Positions 16,378-24,702 of a stretch of 64,000 nucleotides of DNA are shown one piece after another. A program made the translations under genes and the position numbers. Numbering within the stretch: position 1 is the first letter of the stretch; every line of letters begins with the position of its first letter. The notes beneath the pieces are model-generated. The model saw only the letters and a program-made list of their open reading frames with translations, was not told the origin of the DNA and ran no database searches. Source of the DNA: Actinoplanes sp. NBC_00393. GTDB taxonomy: Bacteria; Actinomycetota; Actinomycetes; Mycobacteriales; Micromonosporaceae. The stretch covers positions 4,864,501 through 4,928,500 of the forward strand of contig NZ_CP107942.1 of the NCBI RefSeq assembly GCF_036053395.1. The letters are read 5' to 3'.

Positions 16378-17070
16378 TCAAACGCCGCCTCCGGCGCCAC
16401 CACCCACCGCCGCGTCACTCTCGGCGGCCTTCTCCCGGTCCGCATTCTTCGGTGGTACGAGTGAAGCCAGCTCACCCGTCTCGTTGAGGCGGACCAGGAA
16501 CGGGCGGGTCGACGTGTACCGGATCACGGTGATCGACGCCGGGTCCGCCACGATCCGCTGGAACTGGTCCAGGTGCAGGCCCAGGGCGTCGGCGGCGATG
16601 GCCTTGATCACATCACCGTGGCTGCACGCCAGCCAGATCGCCTCCGGCCCGTGCTCGGCGGTCACCTTGGCGTCCCACGACCGCACTGCCGCAACCGCGC
16701 GCGCCGACATAGCGGCCATCGCCTCCCCGTTCGGGAAGACCACGGCGCTCGGGTGCTGCTGGACCACCGGCCACAGCGGATCCTGGGCCAGCTCCTTGAG
16801 CGGGCGGCCCTCCCAGTCCCCGTACCCGCACTCGATCAGGCCGTCCTCGGTCGCCGGGGTGGCGTCCGGCAGAGCGATCTCGACGGTCTGCCGGCAGCGG
16901 ATCAGCGGGCTGGTCACCACCGCGGCGAGCGGCAGGTCGCGCAGCCGCTCGTGGACCCGCGCGGCCTGCGCGCGGCCGGTCTCGTCGAGTTCCACCGGTT
17001 GCCGGCCGGCCAGACCGCCGGACGCGTTCGCCGTGGTGCGGCCGTGCCGCATCAGCAGGACAGTCGCCAT
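16378..17070 (-). CDS. Histidine phosphatase family protein (MSMEG_4193-type phosphomutase-like)
   Basis: A 230-residue protein with the RHG motif (LLMRHGRTTAN) holding the catalytic His near residue 9, a second arginine region (SPLIRCRQT), 'ECGYGDWEGRPL', and the late His in 'WLACSHGDVIKAI'. The C-terminus ends in a Gly-rich tail. The ATG overlaps the TGA of the LLM oxidoreductase (17070-17072). The natural substrate is unknown; its conserved place beside SCO1664/DUF3090 suggests a shared pathway. Confidence 0.88.
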   Translation of the reverse strand: MATVLLMRHGRTTANASGGLAGRQPVELDETGRAQAARVHERLRDLPLAAVVTSPLIRCRQTVEIALPDATPATEDGLIECGYGDWEGRPLKELAQDPLWPVVQQHPSAVVFPNGEAMAAMSARAVAAVRSWDAKVTAEHGPEAIWLACSHGDVIKAIAADALGLHLDQFQRIVADPASITVIRYTSTRPFLVRLNETGELASLVPPKNADREKAAESDAAVGGGAGGGV

Positions 17071-18122
17071 CAGTCCGCCACACCGGCCTCGTCGAACGCC
17101 TCGGCGACGGTCCGCAGGGTCGCGATGCCGCCCTCCAGGTCGCCGACGTACGGGCTGATCGACAACGTTCCGACGCCCGCGGCCGCGTACGCCCGGATCC
17201 GCTCGGTGATCTGCGCCTTGGTGCCGATCAGCGAGGTGCGCTCGATGAACTCCTGCGGCACCGCCTCGGCGGCCTCGGCCACCTGCTTGCCCAGGTACAG
17301 ATCCTGGACGCGCTTCGCCTCCTCGGCGTAGCCCATCCGGACCGCGAGCTTGTTGTAGAAGTTCTGCTCGCGGCTGCCCATCCCGCCGATGTAGAGCGCC
17401 GCGTACCAGCGGATCACGTCGGCGCAGGCGGCGAGGTCGTCGCCGAGCACCACCGGCACGGTCGGCGCCACGTCGAAGCCGTCCATGCTCAGCCCGCGCT
17501 TCTGCCGGCCCTTGGCGATCTCGCCGAGGTAGTCACCGGCGGCATCCGGGGCGAAGAAGATCGCCAGCCAGCCGTCGGCGATCTCGCCGGCCAGCTCCAG
17601 GTTCTTCGGGCCGACCGCGGCCAGGTAGACCGGCACCTCGGTGCGCGGCGGGTGGAAGCCCAGCTTGATGGCCTTGCCGGCGCCACCGGGCAGCGGCAGC
17701 GTGTAGTGCTCGCCGGAGTACGACACCGGCTGGCGGGCGATCGCCATCCGCACGATGTCCACGTACTCCCGGGTGCGGCCCAGCGGCTTGGCGAACGGGA
17801 CGCCGTGCCAGCCCTCGGAGACCTGCGGGCCGGAGACGCCGAGACCGAGGCGGAACCGGCCGCCGGAGATCGCGTCGATGGTCGCGGCGGTCATCGCGGT
17901 CATCGCCGGGGTGCGCGCCGGGATCTGCATGACCGCGGCGCCCAGGTCGATCCGCTCGGTCTGTCCGGCGAACCAGGCGAGCATGCTCACCGTGTCCGAC
18001 CCGTACGCCTCCGCCGCCCAGACGACGGAGTAGCCGAGCCGGTCCGCCTCCCGGGCCATGGCGAGATGGTCGGCGGGCGTGCTCCACGCCGTCTGGTAGC
18101 CGAGGCTGAGTCCGAGCCGCAC
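17070..18122 (-). CDS. LLM class F420-dependent oxidoreductase
   Basis: A 350-residue luciferase-like monooxygenase fold enzyme. Motifs: 'LGLSLGYQTAWSTP' at the start, 'YSVVWAAEAYGSDT', 'LGAAVMQIPARTPAMTAMTA', 'FRLGLGVSGPQVSEGWHGVP' and 'PVYLAAVGPKNLELAGEIADGW'. These fit F420-using members. It starts at GTG after a GGGAGG site and is the first gene of the run reaching mshC. The substrate is unknown. Confidence 0.9.
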   Translation of the reverse strand: MRLGLSLGYQTAWSTPADHLAMAREADRLGYSVVWAAEAYGSDTVSMLAWFAGQTERIDLGAAVMQIPARTPAMTAMTAATIDAISGGRFRLGLGVSGPQVSEGWHGVPFAKPLGRTREYVDIVRMAIARQPVSYSGEHYTLPLPGGAGKAIKLGFHPPRTEVPVYLAAVGPKNLELAGEIADGWLAIFFAPDAAGDYLGEIAKGRQKRGLSMDGFDVAPTVPVVLGDDLAACADVIRWYAALYIGGMGSREQNFYNKLAVRMGYAEEAKRVQDLYLGKQVAEAAEAVPQEFIERTSLIGTKAQITERIRAYAAAGVGTLSISPYVGDLEGGIATLRTVAEAFDEAGVAD

Positions 18123-18237
18123 GTACCCTCCCGAGATCTTGATACTTCGCTACGAATCTTATTTCCGTCCGGTAACCGACGCGCCGCGCGGGTGCCGGGC
18201 CATTTCGCTATGCAAGCAGTCTGAATAAGGTTCACTC

Positions 18238-19233
18238 ATGTATCAGCGACCGCTCGGCCGAAGCGGGCTAGCGGTTTCGCGGCTCGCGCTCGGCACCATG
18301 ACCTGGGGACGGGACACCGACCCCGACGACGCGGCCGACCAGTTGAAGATCTTCCTGGAGGCCGGCGGCACGCTGATCGACACCGCGGACGTGTACGGCG
18401 ACGGCGACGCCGAGTCGGTGATCGGCTCGTTGCTCGACCACCTGGTGCCCCGCGACGAGGTCGTGATCGCCACCAAGGCCGGCCTCACCCCGCACCGGTA
18501 CCGGCCGCGCGACGGCTCCCGCGGCAACCTGCTGCGGTCGCTGGACGCGTCGCTGCGCCGGCTCGGCACCGACTACGTGGACCTGTGGCAGGTCCACGGG
18601 TACGACGCGCAGACCCCGTTCGAGGAGACCCTGGCCGCCCTCGACCACGCCGTCGCCACCGGCCGCGTGCGGTACGTGGGGGTCTCCAACTTCGCGACCT
18701 GGCAGACCGCACGGGCGGCGACGTGGCAGTCGGCGTACCCCGGACGGGCCCCGATCGTGGCCGCCCAGATGGAGTATTCGCTGCTCGAGCGCGGTATCGA
18801 GCGCGAGCTGCTGCCGGCCGCGGCGGCCCTGGGGTTCGGTGTGCTGGCCTGGTCGCCGCTCGGCCGCGGCGTGCTCACCGGCAAGTACCGCAACGGCCGC
18901 CCGCTGGACTCGCGGGGCGCCTCCGAGCACATGGCGCCGTTCGTGCAGACCTACCTCGAGCCGCGCAGCTCCAGCATCGTCGAGGCGGTGGTGACCGCGG
19001 CGGGCGGTCTCGGCGTCTCCCCGCTCGAGGTCGCGCTCGCCTGGATCCGCGACCGGCCGGGAGTGGCCGCCCCGATCCTCGGCGCCCGCACCGCCGGGCA
19101 ACTGCAGGGCGCCCTGCGCAGCGAGCAGCTGGTCCTGCCGACCGAGATCGCGATGGCCCTCGACGACGTGTCCGCGATCGACGTCGGCTATCCGGAACGC
19201 GAAGGCGTCGGTTACCCCCACACCGACCGATGA
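18238..19233 (+). CDS. Aldo/keto reductase
   Basis: A 331-residue (alpha/beta)8 NAD(P)H-dependent reductase. 'LGTMTWG', 'IDTADVYGDGDAESVIG' (catalytic Asp/Tyr), 'VIATKAGL', 'DYVDLWQVHG' (His) and 'VRYVGVSNFATWQ' are in the standard order. The TGA overlaps the ATG of the next gene (19230-19233), so it is translationally coupled to a sensor kinase, an unusual partner. The substrate is unknown. Confidence 0.92.
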   Translation: MYQRPLGRSGLAVSRLALGTMTWGRDTDPDDAADQLKIFLEAGGTLIDTADVYGDGDAESVIGSLLDHLVPRDEVVIATKAGLTPHRYRPRDGSRGNLLRSLDASLRRLGTDYVDLWQVHGYDAQTPFEETLAALDHAVATGRVRYVGVSNFATWQTARAATWQSAYPGRAPIVAAQMEYSLLERGIERELLPAAAALGFGVLAWSPLGRGVLTGKYRNGRPLDSRGASEHMAPFVQTYLEPRSSSIVEAVVTAAGGLGVSPLEVALAWIRDRPGVAAPILGARTAGQLQGALRSEQLVLPTEIAMALDDVSAIDVGYPEREGVGYPHTDR

Positions 19234-20537
19234 TCCGGCTGCTGCGCCCGCTGGTACGCGCCGCGACGTACCGGCGGGCGGTGTTCCTGCTGCTCGGGGC
19301 GGTGCTCGCGTTGCCGTACCTGATGGCGGTCGTGCTCTTCGCCCAGATGGCCGCCGAGGATCCGCGCAACCGGGCCGGCGTGCTGGCCCTGGCCGCGGTG
19401 GCGGCCCTGATCGCCGCCGCGCCACCGTTCCTGACCGGCACCCGGGAACTGGAGATCGCCGCCGCCCGCGCCCTGCTGGACGTGGACCTGCCCGGGCACG
19501 ACCGCAGCCGCCCACCGGCGCTGGAGACCCGGCTGCGGACCGCGCTGTGGTTCGCCGTGCACACGCTGACCGGCGCGGTGATCGGCGCGGTCGGGCTGAT
19601 GACGCTGCCGGTGGGGCCGCTGGCGATCACGGATTGGCTCGGGCTCACCGACGGCACGTTCACCGCGAACACCGGCTGGTGGGTGCTGGCCGGGGTGGCC
19701 CTGCCGATCGCCGCGATCTACGCCTGTGCCGGGCTGGGCCGGCTGGCCGCCACGATGGCCCCGGTGCTGCTCGGCCCCTCCCCCGCGCAGCGCCTCGCCG
19801 AGCTGCACGAGCGGGAACGGCGGCTGGCCGAGCGCAACCGGCTGGCGCGCGAGCTGCACGACTCGGTCGGGCACGCGCTGACCGCGATGACACTGCAGGC
19901 CGGGGCGGCGCGGGCGGTCTTCGACAGCGACCCCGGTTTCGCCCGGCAGGCGCTGGGCGCGATCGAGGAGACCGGGCGGTCGGCGGCCGGCGAACTCGAC
20001 GCGGTGCTGGGCATTCTGCGCGACGAGGCGGCGGGGCGGCAGGCCGCGCCCACCCTGGCCGATCTGGACCGCCTGCTGACCGGCGAGGTGCGGGCCGAGG
20101 TGGCGGCGGTGGACGTGCCGCCGCAGGTCTCGCGGGAGGCGTTCCGCATCGTGCAGGAGTCGCTGACCAACGCCGCCCGGCACGGCGCCGGGCCGGCCAC
20201 GCTGAGCATCCGGCAGGCATCAGGGCCGGGCCCATCCGCACTGCCGAAGGCGGCGCAGCCGCCGGACCCATCCCCACTACCGGAGGCGGCGCAGCCGCCG
20301 GACGAGGACGAACTGGTGATCAAGGTGAGCAATCGCCGGGCCGCGCAGCCCGGCGGCCAGGCCGGTGGCCGGGCCGGTGGCCGGGCCGGCGGGCACGGTA
20401 TCGACGGGATGCGGGAACGCGTCCGGCTGCTCGGCGGCACCCTCACCGCCGGCCCCGACGGGGAGCTCTGGCGGGTCGAGGCGCGCCTGCCGCTGCCGCG
20501 AGCCGCTGCCGGCGGATCGCAGGGAGAGCAGCGATGA
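19230..20537 (+). CDS. Sensor histidine kinase (HisKA_3) with repeated Pro/Ala insert
   Basis: A 435-residue kinase with hydrophobic segments at about residues 17-42, 51-69, 108-132 and 148-172. His210 is the phospho-acceptor (RLARELHDSVGHA), 'FRIVQESLTNAARHG' is the N box and 'GHGIDGMRERV' the G box. Between the N and G boxes lies a duplicated segment of about 12 residues (ALPKAAQPPD / PLPEAAQPPD), followed later by a GGRAGGRAGG run. Neither belongs to the fold. Coupled at both ends by ATGA overlaps. Confidence 0.9.
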   Translation: MIRLLRPLVRAATYRRAVFLLLGAVLALPYLMAVVLFAQMAAEDPRNRAGVLALAAVAALIAAAPPFLTGTRELEIAAARALLDVDLPGHDRSRPPALETRLRTALWFAVHTLTGAVIGAVGLMTLPVGPLAITDWLGLTDGTFTANTGWWVLAGVALPIAAIYACAGLGRLAATMAPVLLGPSPAQRLAELHERERRLAERNRLARELHDSVGHALTAMTLQAGAARAVFDSDPGFARQALGAIEETGRSAAGELDAVLGILRDEAAGRQAAPTLADLDRLLTGEVRAEVAAVDVPPQVSREAFRIVQESLTNAARHGAGPATLSIRQASGPGPSALPKAAQPPDPSPLPEAAQPPDEDELVIKVSNRRAAQPGGQAGGRAGGRAGGHGIDGMRERVRLLGGTLTAGPDGELWRVEARLPLPRAAAGGSQGEQR

Positions 20538-21172
20538 CCAGCGTGCTGATCGTGGACGACGACGCCCTGGTGCGCGCCGGGCTGCGGGCGATCCTCTCCG
20601 CCGAGCCGGACCTCACCGTGGCCGGCGAGGTCGGCGACGGCACCGAGGTGCTGCCGGCCGCGCTGCGGTTGCGGCCCGAGGTGGTGCTGATGGACGTACG
20701 GATGCCGCGGATGGACGGCATCCAGGCCACCCGGCTGCTGCGCGAGCGCTTCCCCGAGCCGCCGAAAGTCCTGGTGGTCACCACGTTCGCCAACGACGAG
20801 TACGTCTACCAGGCGCTGCAGGCCGGCGCCGCCGGGTTCCTGCTGAAACGGGCCCGGCCGGAGCAGATCACCGAGGCGGTCCGGGTGGTGGCGAGCGGCG
20901 ACTCGCTGCTGTTCCCGGAGGCGGTCCGGCGGCTGGCCGCGGCATACGGGCCACCCGACGGCCGGGTCGGCGACGCCGGGCTGACCAGCCGGGAGGCCGA
21001 GGTGCTCACGCTGATGGCCGAGGGTCTGTCGAACGCGGAGATCGCCGCCCGTCTGGTGCTCGGCGTCGAGACCGTCAAGACGCACGTCGGCAGCGTGCTG
21101 GCCAAACTCGGGGTGCGCGACCGGACCCAGGCGGTCGTCGTCGCGTACCGATCCGGTTTCGTCTCCCCCTGA
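20534..21172 (+). CDS. NarL-family response regulator
   Basis: A 212-residue regulator: receiver domain with acidic pocket DDD at 8-10, phospho-acceptor Asp54 (LMDVRMPR), TTFAN and LLKRA, then a LuxR-type HTH (LTSREAEVLTLMAEGLSNAE). Its ATG overlaps the kinase stop. Third such pair in the window; here it forms a three-gene coupled operon with the aldo/keto reductase. Confidence 0.93.
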   Translation: MTSVLIVDDDALVRAGLRAILSAEPDLTVAGEVGDGTEVLPAALRLRPEVVLMDVRMPRMDGIQATRLLRERFPEPPKVLVVTTFANDEYVYQALQAGAAGFLLKRARPEQITEAVRVVASGDSLLFPEAVRRLAAAYGPPDGRVGDAGLTSREAEVLTLMAEGLSNAEIAARLVLGVETVKTHVGSVLAKLGVRDRTQAVVVAYRSGFVSP

Positions 21173-21236
21173 GGAGGGAGCCGCGCCCCTCAGCGCGGGG
21201 ATCCGCCCGGCCCGCGCGGCGACGAATGTCGATGGC

Positions 21237-22328
21237 ATGAAGGACGCGAAGCTTCTGACGGCGGCCGGATGGGCCGCCGGGTACGGCACGCTCGCCCTGG
21301 GATGGGCGATCACCGGGCGCGGGTTCCCCTACGGACCGAACGACCCGGACAACGACCTCGGCAGCACCCTGCGCTCGGTCGACCCGGACGTCGGCTCACC
21401 GGTGTTCGCGGCCGTGCTGCTCACCACGGCGGTCGCGCTGCTGATCGCCGCCGGCACACCGGCGCCGAGCAGACCGGTCCGGTACGCGGTGCTCGGCCTG
21501 TTGTGGCTGGTGGCGGGCGCGCTGCTGATCGTGGTGCCGGACACCCGCCTGCTCGCCCTGGCCGGCTACGCCCCGATGCTGATCATCGGATTGCCGTTCG
21601 GCTGGCCACCGGTCGACTACGGCGACATCTTCACCTGGACGCTCGGCAACGAGGTCCTCTCGGTCCTCGGTGGCGTGCTGATCGTGCGGGCCGCGCTGGC
21701 CTGGCAGCGGCGCACCGCCGGGGCCTGCGAGGCGTGCGGCCGCACCGGCGGCGACGACTGGACCTCGCCGCAGGCGGCGGCCCGATGGGGCCGGGTCGTC
21801 ACCCTGATCGCCGCGGTCATCCCGGCCCTGTACGCGGTGTCCCGCCTCTCCTGGGCGCTGGGCATCCCGCTCGGCATCGACTCCACGTTCCTCGGCGAGA
21901 TGCGTACCGAGGGCATCCTGGTCGCCGCCGCCGGCCTCGGGTCGTTCGCGCTGGCCGGCTCGGTGCTGACCCTCGGGCTGATCCAGCGCTGGGGCGAGCG
22001 GTTCCCGCGCTGGATGATCGGCCTGGCCGGCCGCCCGGTGCCGATCCGGCTGGCCACCGTCCCGGCGACCGTCGTCACGATCCTGGTCGGGGCCGCGTCG
22101 GTGGCGCTGTTCACCGCGTCAGACGCGGGCAATCTGTTCTCCGGCGCCTCCGCGCCGGCCCTGATGTGGCCGCTGTGGAGCGTCACGCTGGGTCTGGCGA
22201 CGTACGCCTACCACCTGCGCCGCCGCCCGCCGTGCACCGTCTGCGGCCGGCCCGCCGCCGGCGAGCAGGACCAGCCGGAATCGGTGCCGGAAGGGGTGGT
22301 GCCCAGCACCGGGGCGGGAGCATATTAG
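21237..22328 (+). CDS. Polytopic membrane protein with two CxxC motifs
   Basis: A 363-residue protein with about eight hydrophobic helices. Two cytosolic-looking CxxC pairs (CEACGR near residue 163 and CTVCGR near 333) could bind metal or act in redox chemistry. It begins 64 bases after the response regulator and may be its target or belong to the same transcript. The stop TAG (22326-22328) lies five bases before the left att repeat of the integrated element, so it ends the native sequence on this side. Confidence 0.8.
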   Translation: MKDAKLLTAAGWAAGYGTLALGWAITGRGFPYGPNDPDNDLGSTLRSVDPDVGSPVFAAVLLTTAVALLIAAGTPAPSRPVRYAVLGLLWLVAGALLIVVPDTRLLALAGYAPMLIIGLPFGWPPVDYGDIFTWTLGNEVLSVLGGVLIVRAALAWQRRTAGACEACGRTGGDDWTSPQAAARWGRVVTLIAAVIPALYAVSRLSWALGIPLGIDSTFLGEMRTEGILVAAAGLGSFALAGSVLTLGLIQRWGERFPRWMIGLAGRPVPIRLATVPATVVTILVGAASVALFTASDAGNLFSGASAPALMWPLWSVTLGLATYAYHLRRRPPCTVCGRPAAGEQDQPESVPEGVVPSTGAGAY

Positions 22329-22332
22329 ACCG

Positions 22333-22355
22333 CATGGACTACGAATACGCGCCGC
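22333..22355 (+). repeat. Left attachment-site repeat
   Basis: A 23-bp copy of CATGGACTACGAATACGC plus GCCGC, identical to 27253-27275. Beyond the core both copies still share GTTGCC with mismatches. Upstream bases at both ends also share a TAGAC motif just before the start codon. Confidence 0.88.
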
Positions 22356-22372
22356 AACAGTTGCCTTCTTAA
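22334..22372 (+). pseudogene. Truncated 5' copy of the DUF5703 gene
   Basis: ATG plus eleven codons reads MDYEYAPQQLPS and then hits TAA at 22370-22372. The intact gene at 27254 begins MDYEYAPLRLPS. This is the duplicated attachment-site portion left at the far end of the element, and it may still be served by the native promoter. Confidence 0.75.
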
Positions 22373-22800
22373 CGGCACTTCGTAGTCGCCCAACGAGCCC
22401 GTGACCTGCGGTTATCCACGGCCATCGTTTGGCTTGCTGATGCGATCCAATCTAGCACCCGCCCCCGAATACACACACCAATCGGGGCACCAGATCCAAC
22501 CTGGACGGCCTGCGCCATCCGACAACGGGCAGAGCCTGCCCATCACGACGTGTAAACGATCCCCCGTCGGCAACGGCAGGGGATCTCTATTTGGACTCTT
22601 GAGTACTGCAGCCAAGCAAACGGTCAGAGTGCCCGTTTCCTAGCCGTTCTAGACACCCCGATGTACCAGTCTGCCATGCCTGCCGCATAGGTCATGAAAT
22701 CAGGAGGTGCAACTGGATTGGGTTCCCCTATGATCTCCGACGGCACACGGCCACGTGGGCCGCCTTCCCGCTTCACTCACAACAACACCAGGGGGCCACT
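22373..22800. other. Element left-end noncoding region with a terminator-like hairpin
   Basis: About 430 bases without a convincing gene. GATCCCC (22558-22564) pairs with GGGGATC (22579-22585) and is followed by TCTATTT, which fits a plus-strand terminator. An AGGAGG ribosome-like site (22701-22706) precedes a short open frame with no recognisable protein. The region lies opposite to the integrase end. Confidence 0.4.
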
Positions 22801-22905
22801 CTGTCTGAAAACGAACCGGCCAAACGGAAGAGCCGGAAGATTACCTTCGGCCCAGGCATTCGCTTCGCTAGCATTAGCGCACCCGACTGCCAGCGGAGGG
22901 CAAAA

Positions 22906-23190
22906 ATGGAGGGACCGCCGCTGTGGATGCGGATCTACTTCGCAGCCGTTGGCTGGGGTAACCAGCTAGGCCATGCCGAGTTCTCCGAAGGAGAGCTAGC
23001 TAAAGTGCTCGGCCAGTCCGGCAATAAGTACGCTTCGCAGAACGTCTACAGGGCAGTCCAGACGGCCGTCAGATACGGCCTGGTTCAGGATGGCTCCGGA
23101 GTGCGCTGCCTCATCCTGCCAGGGCATCACTTCCAACAGGGCATGGGGGCCACGGTGTGCCGGTGGCATGGCGCGAAGCTGTGGCCTTAA
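22906..23190 (+). CDS. Small HTH-like protein of the integrated element
   Basis: From the ATG the protein has 94 residues: MEGPPLWMRIYFAAVGWGNQ, 'HAEFSEGELAKVLGQ', then 'NVYRAVQTAVRYGLVQDGSGVRCLILP'. The last two blocks look like a winged-helix DNA-binding unit. It resembles short proteins I associate with actinobacterial integrative elements and phages; the function is unknown. The same frame stays open and protein-like for 35 codons upstream to a CTG at 22801 (SENEPAKRKSRKITFGPGIR and so on), with GGGGG five bases before it, so the true start may be that CTG. Confidence 0.65.
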   Translation: MEGPPLWMRIYFAAVGWGNQLGHAEFSEGELAKVLGQSGNKYASQNVYRAVQTAVRYGLVQDGSGVRCLILPGHHFQQGMGATVCRWHGAKLWP

Positions 23191-23534
23191 CAGGCGCTTG
23201 ATAGCCCTACGCTGGCTATCCGCTAGCCGTTATAGGTCTAGGGATTGTGCCTCTGACCTGCGGAAACGTAGATTGCTTCTTTATCTAATTATGGGGTTGT
23301 TTCCGTCGGAGGAAACTCCAGGGTTTCCGACTATGACGGACTACCGGCGGTCCGCACGCACCGCCTTGTCAACGAGCCGTAGGACACAGACGGCTCGGAT
23401 AGTCCACAACCAGGGGACGCCCTTGGGTGGGCGACCCCATGACATGTACTCAATTAGGGGCCGACGTACCAACGTCGGCACCCATGATGCTGCGCCTTGA
23501 GGGCGCATCACCGAATGGAGGTATTGGAATACCT
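23191..23534 (+). other. Structured noncoding stretch with five inverted repeats
   Basis: 344 bases without a gene but with consecutive hairpins. GTTTCC/GGAAAC/GTTTCC (23299-23328) has two mutually exclusive pairings. CGAGCCGT/ACGGCTCG lies at 23373-23397, GGGGACGCCC/GGGCGACCCC at 23413-23438, perfect CCGACGT-ACCA-ACGTCGG at 23461-23478, and GATG..GCGCC/GGGCGC.ATC near 23487-23510. It leads into the HNH gene. It could be a regulatory leader, a noncoding RNA, or recombination or replication sites. Confidence 0.5.
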
Positions 23535-23828
23535 ATGTCAACATGCACCGTATGCCGTCGGCCCACACCGTACGGCGTATCACGGTGCTCTAACCACAAG
23601 CCGACACGGCAGCACTCCGCAAGTGCGAGCCGTCGAGGCTATAACTATCAATACCAATTGAATAGGCGAACACTCTTGGAAGGTTCGCCATTATGTTCAC
23701 TATGCGGCCTCATCGTTGCCACGACGGCCGATCACGTTGTCCCCCTATCCAGAGGGGGGACGAATGAACTAACTAACCTACGGCCCGCCTGCGGCCCGTG
23801 TAACTACGGCCGGGGCAATCGGCCGTGA
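23535..23828 (+). CDS. HNH endonuclease
   Basis: A 97-residue protein with two CxxC pairs (CTVCRR at the start, CSLCGL at about 55) and the HNH core 'ADHVVPLSRGGTNELTNLRPACGPCNYGRGNR'. This gives the D-H, N and final C..CN of phage-type HNH nucleases, with Cys pairs binding a structural zinc. The ATG at 23535 is chosen because upstream codons in frame are not conserved-looking; GGAGG lies about 14 bases upstream, which is long. In phages such genes adjoin terminases; here none is present. Confidence 0.88.
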   Translation: MSTCTVCRRPTPYGVSRCSNHKPTRQHSASASRRGYNYQYQLNRRTLLEGSPLCSLCGLIVATTADHVVPLSRGGTNELTNLRPACGPCNYGRGNRP

Positions 23829-23857
23829 CCAGCTAGAACGCAAGCCAAGAGGGGAAG

Positions 23858-23886
23858 GGGGGATCGAAACTTTGATCGAATCCCCC
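23858..23886 (+). terminator. Possible terminator after the HNH gene
   Basis: GGGGGAT (23858-23864) pairs with ATCCCCC (23880-23886) over a 15-base loop that itself repeats ATCGAA. It lies 30 bases past the HNH stop. There is no clear T-tract, so this is tentative. Confidence 0.35.
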
Positions 23887-23989
23887 GTGTGGACCCTCGC
23901 TTTAGGCGCGCGTGTGTCCCCGAGGTATTTCTAGGTTTTGTGGGAATTGGCGATTGAAAGAATCGCCTTTTCCCACCTAAACCATCTCT

Positions 23990-24670
23990 TTACTGGCCGA
24001 CGGACTCGGCCTCTTGAGAGTTCACCACGGCCCTGACAGTGGCCGGGTACCACTTCGCTCCGCCTTGCGCCGTCGGCACACCGTCGGCATTCAGGTCACG
24101 CGCAATGGCGCTGTAGTTAGCACCCTCACGGTGCGCCCTAACGATGCGGCTACGAACCTCCGTCGGCAGGCTCGCCGGACGCCCTAGACGCACGCCTGCG
24201 GCCTTTTTAGCAGCCAACCCTTCACGGGTACGCTGCCCAATGATTCGGCGCTCCCACTGCGCCGCAGAGGCCATTACCGACGCCAGGAACTCACCGGCAG
24301 GCGTCGAGAGGTCAATACCCAAGTCAAGCGCAACAAGGTTCCATCCCTTGCTGCGAGCGCGCTCCATAAGAGCCGCGAAATCGACCAGGGACCGCGAAAG
24401 CCGGTCCAGCTTGGCTACGACCAGGGCGGTCGCCTCTCCGCTCTCCACGGCGGCCAGAGCATCGGCAAGCGCCGGACGCTTCGCCATGGACTTACCAGAC
24501 GCCCCAGCGTCGGTGTGCCATCCAACAATGACCCATCCACGCCGCTCCGCTTCGGCCTCAATAGCGGCACGCTGCGCAGCGATGCCCGCACCCGACTCCG
24601 CCTGTTCCTCCGTCGAGACACGGAGGTAAGCAACGGCGGTGTTCTGCGGGGCGGTTTTCATCTTGGGCAC
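23990..24670 (-). CDS. Serine recombinase (resolvase/invertase family)
   Basis: A 226-residue protein. The catalytic Ser is in 'AVAYLRVSTEEQ' (residue 19), with the family blocks 'DAGASGKSMAKRPAL', 'LVVAKLDRLSRSLVDF', 'LASVMASAAQWERRIIGQRTREGL' and a C-terminal Hin-type HTH region ('SRIVRAHREGANYSAIARDLNADG'). Length fits a small resolvase/invertase rather than a large serine integrase. It starts at GTG 24670 or the ATG three codons in. Opposite strand to the HNH gene. It is present alongside a tyrosine integrase, so it may act on other sites. Confidence 0.93.
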   Translation of the reverse strand: MPKMKTAPQNTAVAYLRVSTEEQAESGAGIAAQRAAIEAEAERRGWVIVGWHTDAGASGKSMAKRPALADALAAVESGEATALVVAKLDRLSRSLVDFAALMERARSKGWNLVALDLGIDLSTPAGEFLASVMASAAQWERRIIGQRTREGLAAKKAAGVRLGRPASLPTEVRSRIVRAHREGANYSAIARDLNADGVPTAQGGAKWYPATVRAVVNSQEAESVGQ

Positions 24671-24685
24671 GAGTCGATCTTAAAG

Positions 24686-24699
24686 CAAACGACCGTTTG
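24686..24699. promoter_or_regulatory. Palindrome CAAACG-AC-CGTTTG upstream of the serine recombinase
   Basis: A perfect 6-base inverted repeat with a 2-base centre, 16 bases upstream of the recombinase start and directly after the stop of the small gene at 24703. This is a candidate crossover site or operator for the recombinase. Confidence 0.4.
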
Positions 24700-24702
24700 G
24701 TA

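Noticed and set aside
22412..22615. Minus-strand 67-codon frame at the left end of the element
   Set aside because: It runs through the terminator-like hairpin at 22558-22585 and the composition is not protein-like.
22694..22969. Plus-strand 91-codon frame with an AGGAGG upstream
   Set aside because: Its second half overlaps the better-supported HTH-like gene in another frame, and the translation is low-information.
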